From the NCBI GenBank assembly GCA_019694955.1, contig JAIBAX010000013.1:1-64000 (forward strand): a stretch of DNA of 64,000 nucleotides, written 5' to 3'. The stretch comes from Chitinophagales bacterium. Lineage in GTDB: Bacteria; Bacteroidota; Bacteroidia; Chitinophagales; JADIYW01. Position numbers and translations under genes: made by a program. Of the stretch, positions 45,868 through 55,494 are shown in pieces. Under the pieces are notes generated by a model. It ran no database searches. It was not told the origin of the DNA and saw only the letters and a list, made by a program, of their open reading frames with translations. Every line of letters begins with the position of its first letter. Positions within the stretch are counted from its first letter, which is position 1.

Positions 45868-48024
45868 TTATTCTACAACAAATCTTCTCGTTCCAAAACT
45901 ATTGCTATCTCTCCAAGTGAGTACATAGACGCCTTTTGCCCAACCATTTAAATCTAACTTAACGATATTATCACCTTTTTCAACGTTCATTGTTCCCACC
46001 TGTATGATTTTACCAGTGGCATCTAAAACCTCATAATATGCCTTTGAGGTATAATTGCTTTGATAAAATACTTTCAATTGATTGTGCGCTGGGTTGGGAT
46101 AAACATTAAAATTATCTTCATCTAAGTAATTCAGGTTCAATCCTGTAACTGTATTGCTCTTAATATTAATGTTATCGATATATAAATTGTTCTCATAGTC
46201 ACATTTCCCAACATACTTAATAGTCACACGTTCTTTTTGGAAGGCAGACAAATCTATAGAATCCCTTCTCCATTGTGCCTGTGTAGGTCTGAATTCTGCC
46301 GTTGTTAAGGGCGCTGTTGTGAGATTGTTATCGAATTTCTTATATAGTAGATTCCAAGTGCCTTCACACTCATCTTGAACATATACTTCTAAAGTATCTG
46401 AAAACCCGGTAGCACTTTGCAGGGCGTAAGCTACATCAAAATACAGGAATGGATGTCCCGAATTTCTTAAATCCACTGCCGGCAGTAAGAATTCATCTTG
46501 CTGTTCATTATTAGGATAATTAAAATAATTCATGTACATGCTATAAGTCCCCGGTAGTTTTCTCGCCTTGTTCGTTCTCTCCCATGTTTTATCTAAATCC
46601 GGATTTATAATTTTAATTATGCCCTCAATAGGTGCTTCAAAAGATTCAGCATAAGGAATTGCCTCAGAAGAATTATCCAAATCTATGTTAATGGTATAGA
46701 GGTTATTTTCAGTATTAGCATCGTCAGCTTCATTCACATTTATTACCTCTACCTGATAAGTGTGTACACCATCGGATAGGGAACTAATGTCTGTAACGGG
46801 TAATGCTATGGTTTTCTTTGATAAAGATGGAATACTGCCACTCCAATCTTCATTGCGAACTATTGTTCCGCCAATAGTTATTTGAAGCGTGAGTGATGTA
46901 ATTTCATCTAAACCAAGATTTTGTATAACAATACTTGCTGAAGCATTAGAACAAGAACGCTCTGTTGGTTCTATGATTTCTAAAAGGACGGCATCTCTCG
47001 TGGGTAAATTGGTGGTAAGGCATCCCAAGGATGATTTTAAGGGTTTCCTTGTTGTATTCAGAACACTTGTCATTCTGGCACACTGCCCTACTGAAAACAT
47101 ATTCATACAAGCATCTGTCGAATAATCCATGTAGTTCATAAACATGACAGCAGATGAACAACCATCATTATAGGGATGTACACGGCATGCGCCGCTATTG
47201 TTTCCTGCTTGATTGGGTGTATCATCTATCTGGTCGCTACCGGAACAAGCTGTTCCATCGTCGCCCCAGATATGAAACAAACCTAACCAATGTCCTACCT
47301 CATGCGTCGTGGTTCTTCCTGAAGAAGATGTTGGGAAGGGCGCTGGGTTTGGTTTTCCAAAAACTTTATAATCTATTGCAACGCCATCTGTTGCGGCTAT
47401 ACCGCCTGGAAACTGCGCAAAACCTAAGAGTATATTGCCGGAGCCTGTATTACCTATATCATCATCTAAATTACATACCCAAATATTAAAGTAATCGTCT
47501 CTTGGCCATGCATCTGAACCACCCTGTGCCGTATACTTCATAGACTCTCCAAATCCGTTATCTCTATCGAATTCTGTTCTGGTAGTAGCAATCCTAAGCA
47601 CACCCGTAGTTGCATTTCCGTCAGGATCTCGAACGGCAAGACAAAACTTAATAGGCAAACCTGAAGCCTTGGATTTAAAAGAACTGGGTGTTTTGTTGGT
47701 ATCTGCATTAAGTCTAGCAAAATCTCGGTTTAAGACTTCTAACTGTTCAGTTACGCGATCTATGCTTACATTTTGCTCTGGTGTTTTATAAACAATATGC
47801 ACCACAACTGGTATAATTATGGTATCACCATTACCTCTTTCGAAGTTGCCGGATAACAGATTTCTTTGCTCATATTTTTTTGCGATTTCTATTGCAGTTT
47901 CCACCCCTTTTTTATAACCAGGTGATTCCCTGTCTTTCATCTCAATATCCTGTAAGGTTGAACCGCATTGACCAAAGGATGAAAATTGCACCAAAAAACA
48001 AAGTAATACAACAAAATAACGCAT
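45868..48024 (-). CDS. Secreted M43-type zinc metalloprotease, paralogue C
   Basis: A 718-residue member of the array. Signal peptide (YFVVLLCFLVQFSSFG), zinc motif HEVGHWLGLFH near residues 240-250, Met-turn FMNYMDYSTDACMNMF, then a CARDB-like domain (IEPTERSCSNASASIVIQNLG) and a further beta domain. The T9SS C-terminal sorting domain starts VYPNPAHNQLKVFYQ. The middle differs most from A and B, so substrate recognition may have diverged. The -7 element TATCTTTG lies upstream. Confidence 0.95.
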   Translation of the reverse strand: MRYFVVLLCFLVQFSSFGQCGSTLQDIEMKDRESPGYKKGVETAIEIAKKYEQRNLLSGNFERGNGDTIIIPVVVHIVYKTPEQNVSIDRVTEQLEVLNRDFARLNADTNKTPSSFKSKASGLPIKFCLAVRDPDGNATTGVLRIATTRTEFDRDNGFGESMKYTAQGGSDAWPRDDYFNIWVCNLDDDIGNTGSGNILLGFAQFPGGIAATDGVAIDYKVFGKPNPAPFPTSSSGRTTTHEVGHWLGLFHIWGDDGTACSGSDQIDDTPNQAGNNSGACRVHPYNDGCSSAVMFMNYMDYSTDACMNMFSVGQCARMTSVLNTTRKPLKSSLGCLTTNLPTRDAVLLEIIEPTERSCSNASASIVIQNLGLDEITSLTLQITIGGTIVRNEDWSGSIPSLSKKTIALPVTDISSLSDGVHTYQVEVINVNEADDANTENNLYTINIDLDNSSEAIPYAESFEAPIEGIIKIINPDLDKTWERTNKARKLPGTYSMYMNYFNYPNNEQQDEFLLPAVDLRNSGHPFLYFDVAYALQSATGFSDTLEVYVQDECEGTWNLLYKKFDNNLTTAPLTTAEFRPTQAQWRRDSIDLSAFQKERVTIKYVGKCDYENNLYIDNINIKSNTVTGLNLNYLDEDNFNVYPNPAHNQLKVFYQSNYTSKAYYEVLDATGKIIQVGTMNVEKGDNIVKLDLNGWAKGVYVLTWRDSNSFGTRRFVVE

Positions 48025-48038
48025 ATATATCTTTTTTA

Positions 48039-48046
48039 CAAAGATA
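48039..48046 (-). promoter_or_regulatory. Promoter -7 element of protease paralogue C
   Basis: Minus-strand TATCTTTG, 14 nt ahead of the ATG at 48024. Confidence 0.55.
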
Positions 48047-48071
48047 ATCGTTTTGGTAGAAACATATACTC

Positions 48072-48101
48072 AAAAGGGTCAGAAAATACTCCGACCCTTT
48101 T
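48072..48101 (-). terminator. Terminator after protease paralogue D
   Basis: Arms AAAAGGGTC and GACCCTTTT with a 12-nt loop, 22 nt past the stop of the upstream protease gene and before paralogue C, so D and C are probably separate transcripts. Confidence 0.75.
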
Positions 48102-48123
48102 TAAAATAATATGAGATTAAAAA

Positions 48124-50244
48124 TTAGTACACTAATAGCTTCTTGGTAATTTTATAATTACCTTCAGAAATAGTGACGAAATAAGAACCGGATGCATAAC
48201 CTTTGAGGTCTAGTGCAATGTCTTGGTTGCCTTTAGCCACGTCTATTGAATTGCTTTTAAGTATTCTGCCAGTAACATCTTGCAACTGAATAGTAACATT
48301 TCCATTTTGTTTGGCGTTTATTCTCAGTGTAGCCTTTTGGGATGCGGGATTTGGAAAGACGGCAATCATACTTTCGTCGATAACATTGGAAAATACACCT
48401 GTAATTTTTATGCCTTCTATGTTAATATTATCAACATAAACATTGTTTCCATAGTCATTAAATCCATAAAATCTAGTCAATACCAAATCATATCCTTTAA
48501 AGATGGAGATATCAATTTTATTATTTTTCCATTCATCGGTGGTCTCCGGTACGAACTCTGATGTTGTTTCTCCTGGAACAGTTGCTAAGTTATCACCATC
48601 TTCATAGAATACTTCTGTCCAATTTTCACCACAGTCTATTGATACTTCTACACCCAATCCATCGGCTCTTCTACCTAAAGATGAACTTTCATAAACATAA
48701 TATGCATGGTCAAAATATAAAAATGCACTATCAACATCAGAAAGGTCAACGGGTGGTAGGGTAATATAATCAAATTCTCCTTCTCCCTGATAGGAATAAT
48801 TGTCCATAAAAATGGAGAAATCACTGTCATAACCTGCTTCATCAAATTTCTCCCATGTATAATCGCCGTCTGGATTTTCAATAGCATATCCTTTTTCATC
48901 CAAGGTTTCTTCGTATTCAAATCCATCTGAAAACGGCAGAAGGTTTCCCGTTGTATAAACAAGGAATGAAACTTCGCCACTATTATTTCCGGTAAAGCGA
49001 TCCGGTGCTCCATTCACATTACCGATGGATAATTTTAAAGTATATGTTCCAGAGTTTGTGAGGCTAAAACCAGTTAGTGCCACCGTCTCAGTATTTCCGG
49101 GTTCAATATCCAAGGTTATCGTTTCGGTATTTGAAAAAACGCCATCAATTTCGCTGGTGATATCAAATGAAGTAATGGTTTTGAATCCGGAATTTGAAAC
49201 ACTTATCTGGGGATTAAAGTCTCCTGAACAAGCATCGCCAGAGGAAACACTCAAAACCTCATCGAAGGTAATATCTGTATAATCTAACTCTGAAGGATCT
49301 AAGAATGTGTTTCTATCCGTTAGCAGAAAATACTCCATACGTTCTACCTGTCCTTTTGAGAACATATTATAACAAGAATCATCCGTATAATCCATATAAT
49401 TCATAAATTGTATACCCGGTTCATTAGGTGAACAAGATTGAAGTGTTGGATAATCAGGACATCCGAAATTAGCACCTTCTTGTGGAGGTGTATCATCAAC
49501 GAAATCATCGCCACAGAAACTATCGCCCCAAATATGTCGTAAACCCAGCCAATGACCTACTTCATGTGTTGCAGTACGACCTAGATGAAAAGGTGTATTT
49601 GCATAGTTTATCCCTACCGCTTTAAATAGTAGGGCAACGCCATCAGTAGCAGGATCTCCACCTGGAAACTGTGCATAACCCAACAAGCCTCCACCAAAAT
49701 TAACGGACCAAACATTGAGGTATTTGTCTGCCGGCCAAGCATCACTACCACCTTCTGATGTAAACTTAAAAGCATCATCCGTACCCCATGTGGAAACAGT
49801 AGTTTCTACTCTGATAATACCATCTGTTGGATTGCCGTCCGGATCGGTTGTAGCCAAAACAAACTTGATGGGCATTCCACCTGCAACTGGTTTGAATCCA
49901 TCAGGCGTATTAACGGTATCTCTATTTAATCTAGCATAGTCTAAGTTAAGAATGGCTATTTGTTGCTTAATGCGGTTAACGTTTAGATTCTGTGCGGTGG
50001 TTTTGTAGATAACATGAAACACTACTGGTATCACAACTGTATCATTGAAACCTCTTTCATTTAGTGCCGATTTTACCAGTCCAATTTTCTCGGCATGAAG
50101 AAAATTTTGATAGTAATCCTTCCCTTTGGGTTGGTTTTTAAGTTTTTGTTCCAAAACCTCCATAGTATGACACCTATGGGATTGAGCCTGTAACCCGCTC
50201 ATGACAATGCAGCTTACCAACACTGCAAGAAATATCCTTTTCAT
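48124..50244 (-). CDS. Secreted M43-type zinc metalloprotease, paralogue D
   Basis: A 706-residue first member of the array. Signal peptide (IFLAVLVSCIVMSGLQAQ), zinc motif HEVGHWLGLRH near residues 230-240 in the context GRTATHEVGH, Met-turn FMNYMDYTDDSCYNMF, a CARDB-like domain (FNPQISVSNSGFKTITSF), and a T9SS type A end (VFPNPASQKATLRINAK, finishing ITKKLLVY). It is acidic, more so than A-C. A promoter should lie in the 136-bp spacer to the TPR gene, where I see only a weak TAnnTTTG-like word. Confidence 0.95.
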   Translation of the reverse strand: MKRIFLAVLVSCIVMSGLQAQSHRCHTMEVLEQKLKNQPKGKDYYQNFLHAEKIGLVKSALNERGFNDTVVIPVVFHVIYKTTAQNLNVNRIKQQIAILNLDYARLNRDTVNTPDGFKPVAGGMPIKFVLATTDPDGNPTDGIIRVETTVSTWGTDDAFKFTSEGGSDAWPADKYLNVWSVNFGGGLLGYAQFPGGDPATDGVALLFKAVGINYANTPFHLGRTATHEVGHWLGLRHIWGDSFCGDDFVDDTPPQEGANFGCPDYPTLQSCSPNEPGIQFMNYMDYTDDSCYNMFSKGQVERMEYFLLTDRNTFLDPSELDYTDITFDEVLSVSSGDACSGDFNPQISVSNSGFKTITSFDITSEIDGVFSNTETITLDIEPGNTETVALTGFSLTNSGTYTLKLSIGNVNGAPDRFTGNNSGEVSFLVYTTGNLLPFSDGFEYEETLDEKGYAIENPDGDYTWEKFDEAGYDSDFSIFMDNYSYQGEGEFDYITLPPVDLSDVDSAFLYFDHAYYVYESSSLGRRADGLGVEVSIDCGENWTEVFYEDGDNLATVPGETTSEFVPETTDEWKNNKIDISIFKGYDLVLTRFYGFNDYGNNVYVDNINIEGIKITGVFSNVIDESMIAVFPNPASQKATLRINAKQNGNVTIQLQDVTGRILKSNSIDVAKGNQDIALDLKGYASGSYFVTISEGNYKITKKLLVY

Positions 50245-50327
50245 AGAATTAGTTTAGAATTTTTACAAATTTTAACACAATGTAACAAGGTTTTTTCAAA
50301 AAGTATCAAACACATAAAAAATAAACA

Positions 50328-50359
50328 AAAAAGCTATCCACAAAAGTGAATAGCTTTTT
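50328..50359 (-). terminator. Terminator after the TPR gene
   Basis: A 10-bp stem (AAAAAGCTAT and ATAGCTTTTT) with a 12-nt loop, followed on the minus strand by TTGTTTATT. It lies 21 nt past the TPR gene stop. Confidence 0.8.
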
Positions 50360-50380
50360 AAACATTTAGTTATTGCAAAA

Positions 50381-52096
50381 CTATTTTATATAATCCAGCA
50401 CTTGTTGTAAGTCTTTATCATCAGGAGCTAAATCCTTTACTTTCAACCAATAAGATTTATAATTCGCTAAGTCATTCATTACACCGTAATAGCTACCCAA
50501 ATACTTATATGCTTCAACGAGCTCATTTTTGTATTTCACAGGATCTGAGGATGCTAATTCGGCAACTTTTGTATAAAAGGGAACGCCATTACCTTGAGCG
50601 AAGCCTGTTTCGCCGTCTTTAATAGCGTTAAATTTGCCTAAGTATTTATTACTTTCTATTAATTCATTCTTATACTTTGCTGTATCAGTGGCTAATTCTA
50701 ACACCTTTTGATAATGTGGAACAGCAAGACCTTTAGAGAAATCTACATCAATTCTGGCATTTGATTTTGCACGCCATTGATAGGCCGTTACAGATGTCGG
50801 TGCCATTTCAGCTGCCTTAGCAAAAGCTTGATCCGCATTTTGATATTCTTTATTATAGTAATACGAGGATCCTAAGCCTAGGTAATCGTTCACAGACACT
50901 TTTTTCTTCTTATCAATGGCATTCTGATACATTTTTGCGGCCATATCGTATTTCTTCAATTTAAAATAGTTGGACGCCATATCTGAATACATATCTGCTT
51001 TTGCAGGATCTAATTCAATCATCTTCACTTTATATAATAATGCGATCGAATCTTTACCTTGTTTCTCTAATAATTTCACATAAAACTCATAATCTGTTGG
51101 CATAATTTTATCTGCCGGAGCGATTTTAAAGAGTTTATTGAAATAGGTTTCCGCATCGGCATCTTTATTTAATTCTAAACTCGAATACGCTATTAAACGA
51201 TGCATGACGATATTATCAGGATATGATTTTAAGAACTCCGTTGCTTCTGTAATAGCGGCATTAAAATCCTTCGCTATATACAAAATCCGTGCATATCTTT
51301 CTTTTACATCGATTTTATTCTCTGCGAGAGAAGCATATTTACCAAAATAGTCTTTAGCCTTTTGGTAGTCCTTCTTATCACTATATAAGTCGCTCAAGTC
51401 TCTATTTACTGGAGGAAAATTGGGTTCGATAGCTGCTGACTTCAAGTAATACTCCAGTGCTTTTTCAGGATTTATTTTAAAATAAATCTTACCCATTTTA
51501 TAAAAAGCGTAGAAATTTTTTGCGTCGTAGTCGGTAGCATACTCATAACTTCTGGAAGCGCTGCTGATGTCCTTTTTTTCCATAAACATATCACCTAAGT
51601 GAATATACGTGTCTGGATTTTGGGCATTTAAGGTTTTGGATTGCTCCAATAATGCCTCTGCCTTGGCGAAATCCTTATTTTTTGCTTCATAAAAAGCTTC
51701 TGCCGTTCTATTCCATACTAAAGGATCTTTTTTTCCTAAGGAAGTTGCCTTGTCTGCTTGTGCTTTTGCATCTGCTACCTTGTTCTCTTCCATAGCAATT
51801 TTTGCTAATCCAGCGAAATTTGAACCTTCTTTTGGGGCTACTTCGCTACCTTTTGTGAATGCTGCTTTTGCCCCGGAAACATCCCCTGTTGTAAACTTAA
51901 CCTCTCCAAGATAGTAGAAGTTAATGCCATTAGTAGGCTCCTTTTGCGTTAGGGTTTCAAAGGTATTTTTCGCTCCATCATAGTTTTCCATTTGGAACAT
52001 CCTAATGCCTTCCTGTAAAGTTTGTCCGAACAAACTTCCTGAAAAAATCACCGCCATTGCGGAGACAACCATTTTTTTAGTGAACATATTTTTCAT
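50381..52096 (-). CDS. Periplasmic tetratricopeptide repeat protein
   Basis: A 571-residue protein with a signal peptide (MVVSAMAVIFSGSLFGQ) and about twelve TPR-like repeats (for example YHLGDMFMEKKDISSASRSYEYA-type units; DYLGLGSSYYYNKEYQNADQAFAKAA) up to the end. TPR arrays bind other proteins. It starts 5 nt after the PstS-like lipoprotein gene and lies near tonB/exbB/exbD, so it may act in the energised uptake or envelope system encoded there. The partner is unknown. Confidence 0.88.
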   Translation of the reverse strand: MKNMFTKKMVVSAMAVIFSGSLFGQTLQEGIRMFQMENYDGAKNTFETLTQKEPTNGINFYYLGEVKFTTGDVSGAKAAFTKGSEVAPKEGSNFAGLAKIAMEENKVADAKAQADKATSLGKKDPLVWNRTAEAFYEAKNKDFAKAEALLEQSKTLNAQNPDTYIHLGDMFMEKKDISSASRSYEYATDYDAKNFYAFYKMGKIYFKINPEKALEYYLKSAAIEPNFPPVNRDLSDLYSDKKDYQKAKDYFGKYASLAENKIDVKERYARILYIAKDFNAAITEATEFLKSYPDNIVMHRLIAYSSLELNKDADAETYFNKLFKIAPADKIMPTDYEFYVKLLEKQGKDSIALLYKVKMIELDPAKADMYSDMASNYFKLKKYDMAAKMYQNAIDKKKKVSVNDYLGLGSSYYYNKEYQNADQAFAKAAEMAPTSVTAYQWRAKSNARIDVDFSKGLAVPHYQKVLELATDTAKYKNELIESNKYLGKFNAIKDGETGFAQGNGVPFYTKVAELASSDPVKYKNELVEAYKYLGSYYGVMNDLANYKSYWLKVKDLAPDDKDLQQVLDYIK

Positions 52097-52101
52097 AATT
52101 A

Positions 52102-53031
52102 TTATTCATTATTTATAGAAACTGTTCGGATAGGTGCCGTTACCGGCAACAGTCCGAGTTTATTTACAATTGTTTGTCCAACATCACTTGAGGTATAATT
52201 AATAAATCCTGTAGCTAAACCGGAAAAGGTCTCTGTTGAGAGCATCATCACATCTCTGTAATAAGGATACTCACCTGTGGCCAAGTAGTATTGGTAAGGA
52301 CCAAATTTCTTTTCACCATACACATCTTCTATCTCCAATACATGTATCCCTTCGGTAAATTTCTGTGTAGTTGGGTCTGTATTATTACTGATCCATCCTG
52401 CTCCAATTACGCCAATAGCGCCAGCGTTTTGCTTCACATAGTCGATTACTTCAGGGTTGGTGTTCGCTGCTGATACATTAGTCCCTATTTTCGCACCTTT
52501 AAGAATGCTGTCCTGACAATACCTTACGGTACCAGAATTCTTATTGTCAAACACAACCGTAATGGCACCGTTCCCACCTAAGGCGTTCCAAGATGTCAGT
52601 TTTCCAGACAATATCTCCTGAAGCTTTGCTTGTGCAAGCTTTGTAACCGGATTAGATTGGTGCGTAATAAACGCCAACCCGTCTCTTGCTACTTTCACTT
52701 CGTCCGGTGATATTTTCTTTCCTTTATACATTTCTTTTTCTTGTTCATTAAATTTTCTGGTTACAACAATCATTCTTGCAGAGTCGGTTGCTAAAAGGTT
52801 GAAGGCTTCGGCTTCTGTTACATATAAGACATTAAATTTTGCCTTTGGATAAGCATTTTCAAACGCCTTAGTTTCCGCTTCTACCAACATGCGTAGACTT
52901 TCATCTGCTGCTATTGTTATAGTTCCTGTAGTAGGGGTATCTAAATGTGTGCCAACCTGTTTTTTGGGCGTGCACGACATCCATATTAACAAGATTATAA
53001 CGAAATATAACCATTTTTTGGTACGTATCAT
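52102..53031 (-). CDS. PstS-like substrate-binding lipoprotein
   Basis: A 309-residue lipoprotein with lipobox ending MSC (C20). The mature part is a PstS/PBP-like-2 domain (TITIAADESLRMLVEAETKAFE at the start, KVARDGLAFITHQSNPVTKL, LQEILSGKLTSWNALGG). PstS proteins bind phosphate for an ABC importer, but no pstCAB genes are nearby. The position beside TonB/ExbBD and a TPR protein suggests a different, TonB-linked role. It has its own -7 element (TATTTTTG, 53048-53055), so it and the TPR gene can be transcribed separately from the tonB operon. Confidence 0.87.
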   Translation of the reverse strand: MIRTKKWLYFVIILLIWMSCTPKKQVGTHLDTPTTGTITIAADESLRMLVEAETKAFENAYPKAKFNVLYVTEAEAFNLLATDSARMIVVTRKFNEQEKEMYKGKKISPDEVKVARDGLAFITHQSNPVTKLAQAKLQEILSGKLTSWNALGGNGAITVVFDNKNSGTVRYCQDSILKGAKIGTNVSAANTNPEVIDYVKQNAGAIGVIGAGWISNNTDPTTQKFTEGIHVLEIEDVYGEKKFGPYQYYLATGEYPYYRDVMMLSTETFSGLATGFINYTSSDVGQTIVNKLGLLPVTAPIRTVSINNE

Positions 53032-53047
53032 AAGATAAGTTTAGTGG

Positions 53048-53055
53048 CAAAAATA
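53048..53055 (-). promoter_or_regulatory. Promoter -7 element of the PstS-like gene
   Basis: Minus-strand TATTTTTG, 16 nt ahead of the ATG at 53031. Confidence 0.55.
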
Positions 53056-53134
53056 ACGCTAATTTTTTGTTTTTAGTACTTACTTATAACCTAAAATCAG
53101 CATTCAAATAAAAATGAGGGCATTGCAAGTTCTT

Positions 53135-53176
53135 GGTTCACGGTTCACAGTTTACGGTTCACGGTTCACCGTTCAG
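53135..53176. repeat. GGTTCACGGTTCAC low-complexity repeat
   Basis: About 42 bp of imperfect 7-nt units (GGTTCAC, GTTTACG, CGTTCAG). It overlaps the 3' end of the small gene at 53166, so that gene's last codons and stop come from the repeat. The same words occur at 14690-14725 and 16785-16995. Confidence 0.7.
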
Positions 53177-53390
53177 ATGTGTCGTTATATGGGTTTACGT
53201 TTTCTTTCAGTTGAAGATAGAGATTATAGGCGCGCATGCACCCATAAAGAATAACGATAACGCCAAAGATTTTCTGTATGGAATAACCGCTCGTTGGATA
53301 GAAGAAAAGAAAATAAATACCAACACCAAAATAAAGAAGCACCATCAAGACTGTGAGGTATACTCGCGGCAGATGGTGCTTCATTGACAT
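53166..53390 (-). CDS. Small two-helix membrane protein
   Basis: A 74-residue protein with two hydrophobic segments (YLTVLMVLLYFGVGIYFLFFY and IFGVIVILYGCMRAYNLYL) joined by a short loop. The N-terminus is basic and the C-terminal tail polar. It lies 11 nt after tonB and shares its strand, so it is probably the last gene of the exbB-exbD-exbD-tonB operon. Small proteins of this layout often sit in this spot in Bacteroidota; function unknown. Its last four or so codons lie in the GTTCACGG repeat. Confidence 0.72.
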   Translation of the reverse strand: MSMKHHLPRVYLTVLMVLLYFGVGIYFLFFYPTSGYSIQKIFGVIVILYGCMRAYNLYLQLKENVNPYNDTSER

Positions 53391-53401
53391 TATAGTTTAT
53401 T

Positions 53402-54256
53402 TTACTCTAATTTGAAGAATACGGGAAGTTGGAATTTACTATTAACTGTATTACCATTTTGATTGGCAGGTTTCCAAGAAGGCATTTTCTTGACTGCTTC
53501 CACAGCAGCCTTATCGCACAACTCATTAAAACCTTTTAGTACTTTTACATCTTTAATAGAACCATCTTTCAAAACAACGAACTCAACAATTGTTCTTCCA
53601 GTGATTCCATTCTCTTTTGCAATTCTAGGGTACTCGCAGTTAGCAGACAACCATTTGTACATTGCCTGCGTTCCACCAGGGAATTCTGCTTTTACCTGCA
53701 CGAAATCATATACTTTGTTGTCCTCTTTGGGAGGTTCAGGCTCAACAACCTTAGGAGGTTCGGGATCTGGTTGCTTCACTTCCATTGGTCCTGGGTCTAC
53801 AGGTTGAGAAACTTCTGTTGGGCCAGGATTGTTATTTATCACTGGCTCAGGTTTCTCTAAAGCTTGCTCAACTTCCTCTATACGATCCGGTGCTTTGGTA
53901 ATTACCGGAGGAATAAACTTAATTTGTTTAATAGGTGGTGGCGGTGGTGTCTTCACCTTAGGTGGTGGTGGTGGTTTTTCTACAGACGGAGGTGGTGGTA
54001 ATTCTGTATAATCCAGAACTGTAACCTCTTCTTTAGGTCCAGCCTTCTTAATTATACTAGCAATATAAGGACCTGCAACGCCTAAACCAATCAAACCTAT
54101 TCCTGCCAACAAAGCTAATAGGATATAGTTATTATACCTTTGACGCAACTCATAGGCGCCATAGGCTTTGTTCCTATTTTCAAAAACGATATCGTTCCTA
54201 TTTTGAGATAAAGGATTATCCCAACCACTCCCAAAAATTGTTTTTAATCCGCTCAT
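53402..54256 (-). CDS. TonB family energy-transducing protein
   Basis: A 284-residue protein with a cytoplasmic N-terminus of about 43 residues, one membrane helix (about 44-68, ILLALLAGIGLIGLGVAG), a Pro-rich periplasmic linker (PPPPSVEKPPPPPKVK, then PEPPKVVEPEPPK) and a C-terminal TonB domain (GGTQAMYKWLSANCEYPRIAKE, TGRTIVEFVVLKDGSIKDV). It couples the ExbB/ExbD motor to outer-membrane receptors. The N-terminal extension before the membrane helix is typical of Bacteroidota TonB proteins. It starts 3 nt after the second exbD. Confidence 0.95.
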   Translation of the reverse strand: MSGLKTIFGSGWDNPLSQNRNDIVFENRNKAYGAYELRQRYNNYILLALLAGIGLIGLGVAGPYIASIIKKAGPKEEVTVLDYTELPPPPSVEKPPPPPKVKTPPPPPIKQIKFIPPVITKAPDRIEEVEQALEKPEPVINNNPGPTEVSQPVDPGPMEVKQPDPEPPKVVEPEPPKEDNKVYDFVQVKAEFPGGTQAMYKWLSANCEYPRIAKENGITGRTIVEFVVLKDGSIKDVKVLKGFNELCDKAAVEAVKKMPSWKPANQNGNTVNSKFQLPVFFKLE

Positions 54257-54259
54257 ATA

Positions 54260-54826
54260 TTATTCTGTTGGAGTAGTAGCTCCCATAGAGGAAGCATATT
54301 GGTTAATAATATTTTTGTCTTGTCCAGTAGGTTCCATTAAAGCATATTTTTTAATATCTACTACTTTCATCTCATCAAGAATATCAACCATATTCTTGTA
54401 ATTTGAATCATCCATTGGTTTAATAAAAACGAACATAGATTGTTCTTTACCACCGAACTTAGCATTTATTTTGGCTTCATTTTCTTCAAGAATTTTGCGA
54501 ATTCCATCTACGCCATAATCAGTCTCTTGTAATGTTTCGGGATTAATTTTTGGGTACCAATATAATTTATTTTCGCCGCTTAATAACAAGGTTATAGCAC
54601 GCTCTTCATTAATTTCAATAGGTTTTTGTTGATTTTTAGGATCATCCTTATCAGGAATCCTGATTTCCATGGTTTGCGGCTTGTTCAATGATGTTGTAAG
54701 TACGAAGAAGGTTAGCAAGAGGAATGCCAAATCCACCATAGGAGTCATATCGATTCTTGTGGATTGCTTTTTACTCCTTACCTTACCGCCTTTATCGCCA
54801 CCACCGCCTTGTGAAATTTCAGCCAT
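54260..54826 (-). CDS. ExbD/TolR family biopolymer transport protein (second)
   Basis: A 188-residue protein with a cytoplasmic basic N-terminus, one membrane helix (MTPMVDLAFLLLTFFVLTTSL, with the Asp that takes part in proton flow) and a periplasmic domain. It is the second of two adjacent exbD genes; 23 nt separate them. The periplasmic part is longer and more divergent than in E. coli ExbD, as usual in this phylum. It partners ExbB to use the proton gradient for TonB. Confidence 0.94.
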   Translation of the reverse strand: MAEISQGGGGDKGGKVRSKKQSTRIDMTPMVDLAFLLLTFFVLTTSLNKPQTMEIRIPDKDDPKNQQKPIEINEERAITLLLSGENKLYWYPKINPETLQETDYGVDGIRKILEENEAKINAKFGGKEQSMFVFIKPMDDSNYKNMVDILDEMKVVDIKKYALMEPTGQDKNIINQYASSMGATTPTE

Positions 54827-54849
54827 GTTGTGTTATTTTTATTATTGAA

Positions 54850-55470
54850 TTAATTTTCCTTCGCAACAGGCTTTTCTGCATCAGCCTCTGCATTGGTAAT
54901 TAAATTAAATATGGTTACATTTAAATCTTGTAATGTCTTCATCACACTATTCACCTTAGGATATTTCGCCTCATTGTCTCCTTTTATAGCAACACGCAAA
55001 GTTGGATTTGCAATTCTGGATTGAATAATCCAGTCTTTTAGTTCATTATTTGCTGTATCGGAAGGTATCCCCGGTTGCTTAATTCCTTTTTGTGCCTTTA
55101 CTCCTTGAGCTAAAAAAGATTTCATTTGACTCATTGGAACAGCTACACTAGGACTTAAAACAAATACAGTTTTCTCTTGTTCAGAAAGTTGCACATTATA
55201 CTTTTCTGCCATTGCTGTAATCACCCTATATCGGGCATCTTTACCGTCCATATCGTAAAATACACGTCCATCATTGGCAATAGTGAGTACTAAAACACCA
55301 CTTTCCGGTAATTTGAACTGGGAATGAGATGCAGGTGTAACAATTTGAACAGGTTCATCCGGTCTGAATTTTGCAGTTAACATGAAGAAGGTCACCAACA
55401 AGAATGCTAAGTCCACCATCGGAGTCATATCGATGGAAGGTGCTGAGCGATGTGGTTTAACTTTTGCCAT
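54850..55470 (-). CDS. ExbD/TolR family biopolymer transport protein (first)
   Basis: A 206-residue protein with the same membrane helix (IDMTPMVDLAFLLVTFFMLT) near the N-terminus and a larger periplasmic domain. It lies 24 nt after exbB and 23 nt before the second exbD. Two exbD genes in one operon are common in Bacteroidota and may form mixed dimers in the motor. Confidence 0.94.
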   Translation of the reverse strand: MAKVKPHRSAPSIDMTPMVDLAFLLVTFFMLTAKFRPDEPVQIVTPASHSQFKLPESGVLVLTIANDGRVFYDMDGKDARYRVITAMAEKYNVQLSEQEKTVFVLSPSVAVPMSQMKSFLAQGVKAQKGIKQPGIPSDTANNELKDWIIQSRIANPTLRVAIKGDNEAKYPKVNSVMKTLQDLNVTIFNLITNAEADAEKPVAKEN

Positions 55471-55494
55471 AACTTTATTTTCTACTTGATGATA

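Noticed and set aside
52102-53031. Phosphate ABC-importer assignment for the PstS-like lipoprotein
   Set aside because: No pstC, pstA, pstB or phoU is near; only TonB/ExbBD and TPR genes are. The phosphate role is therefore not claimed.
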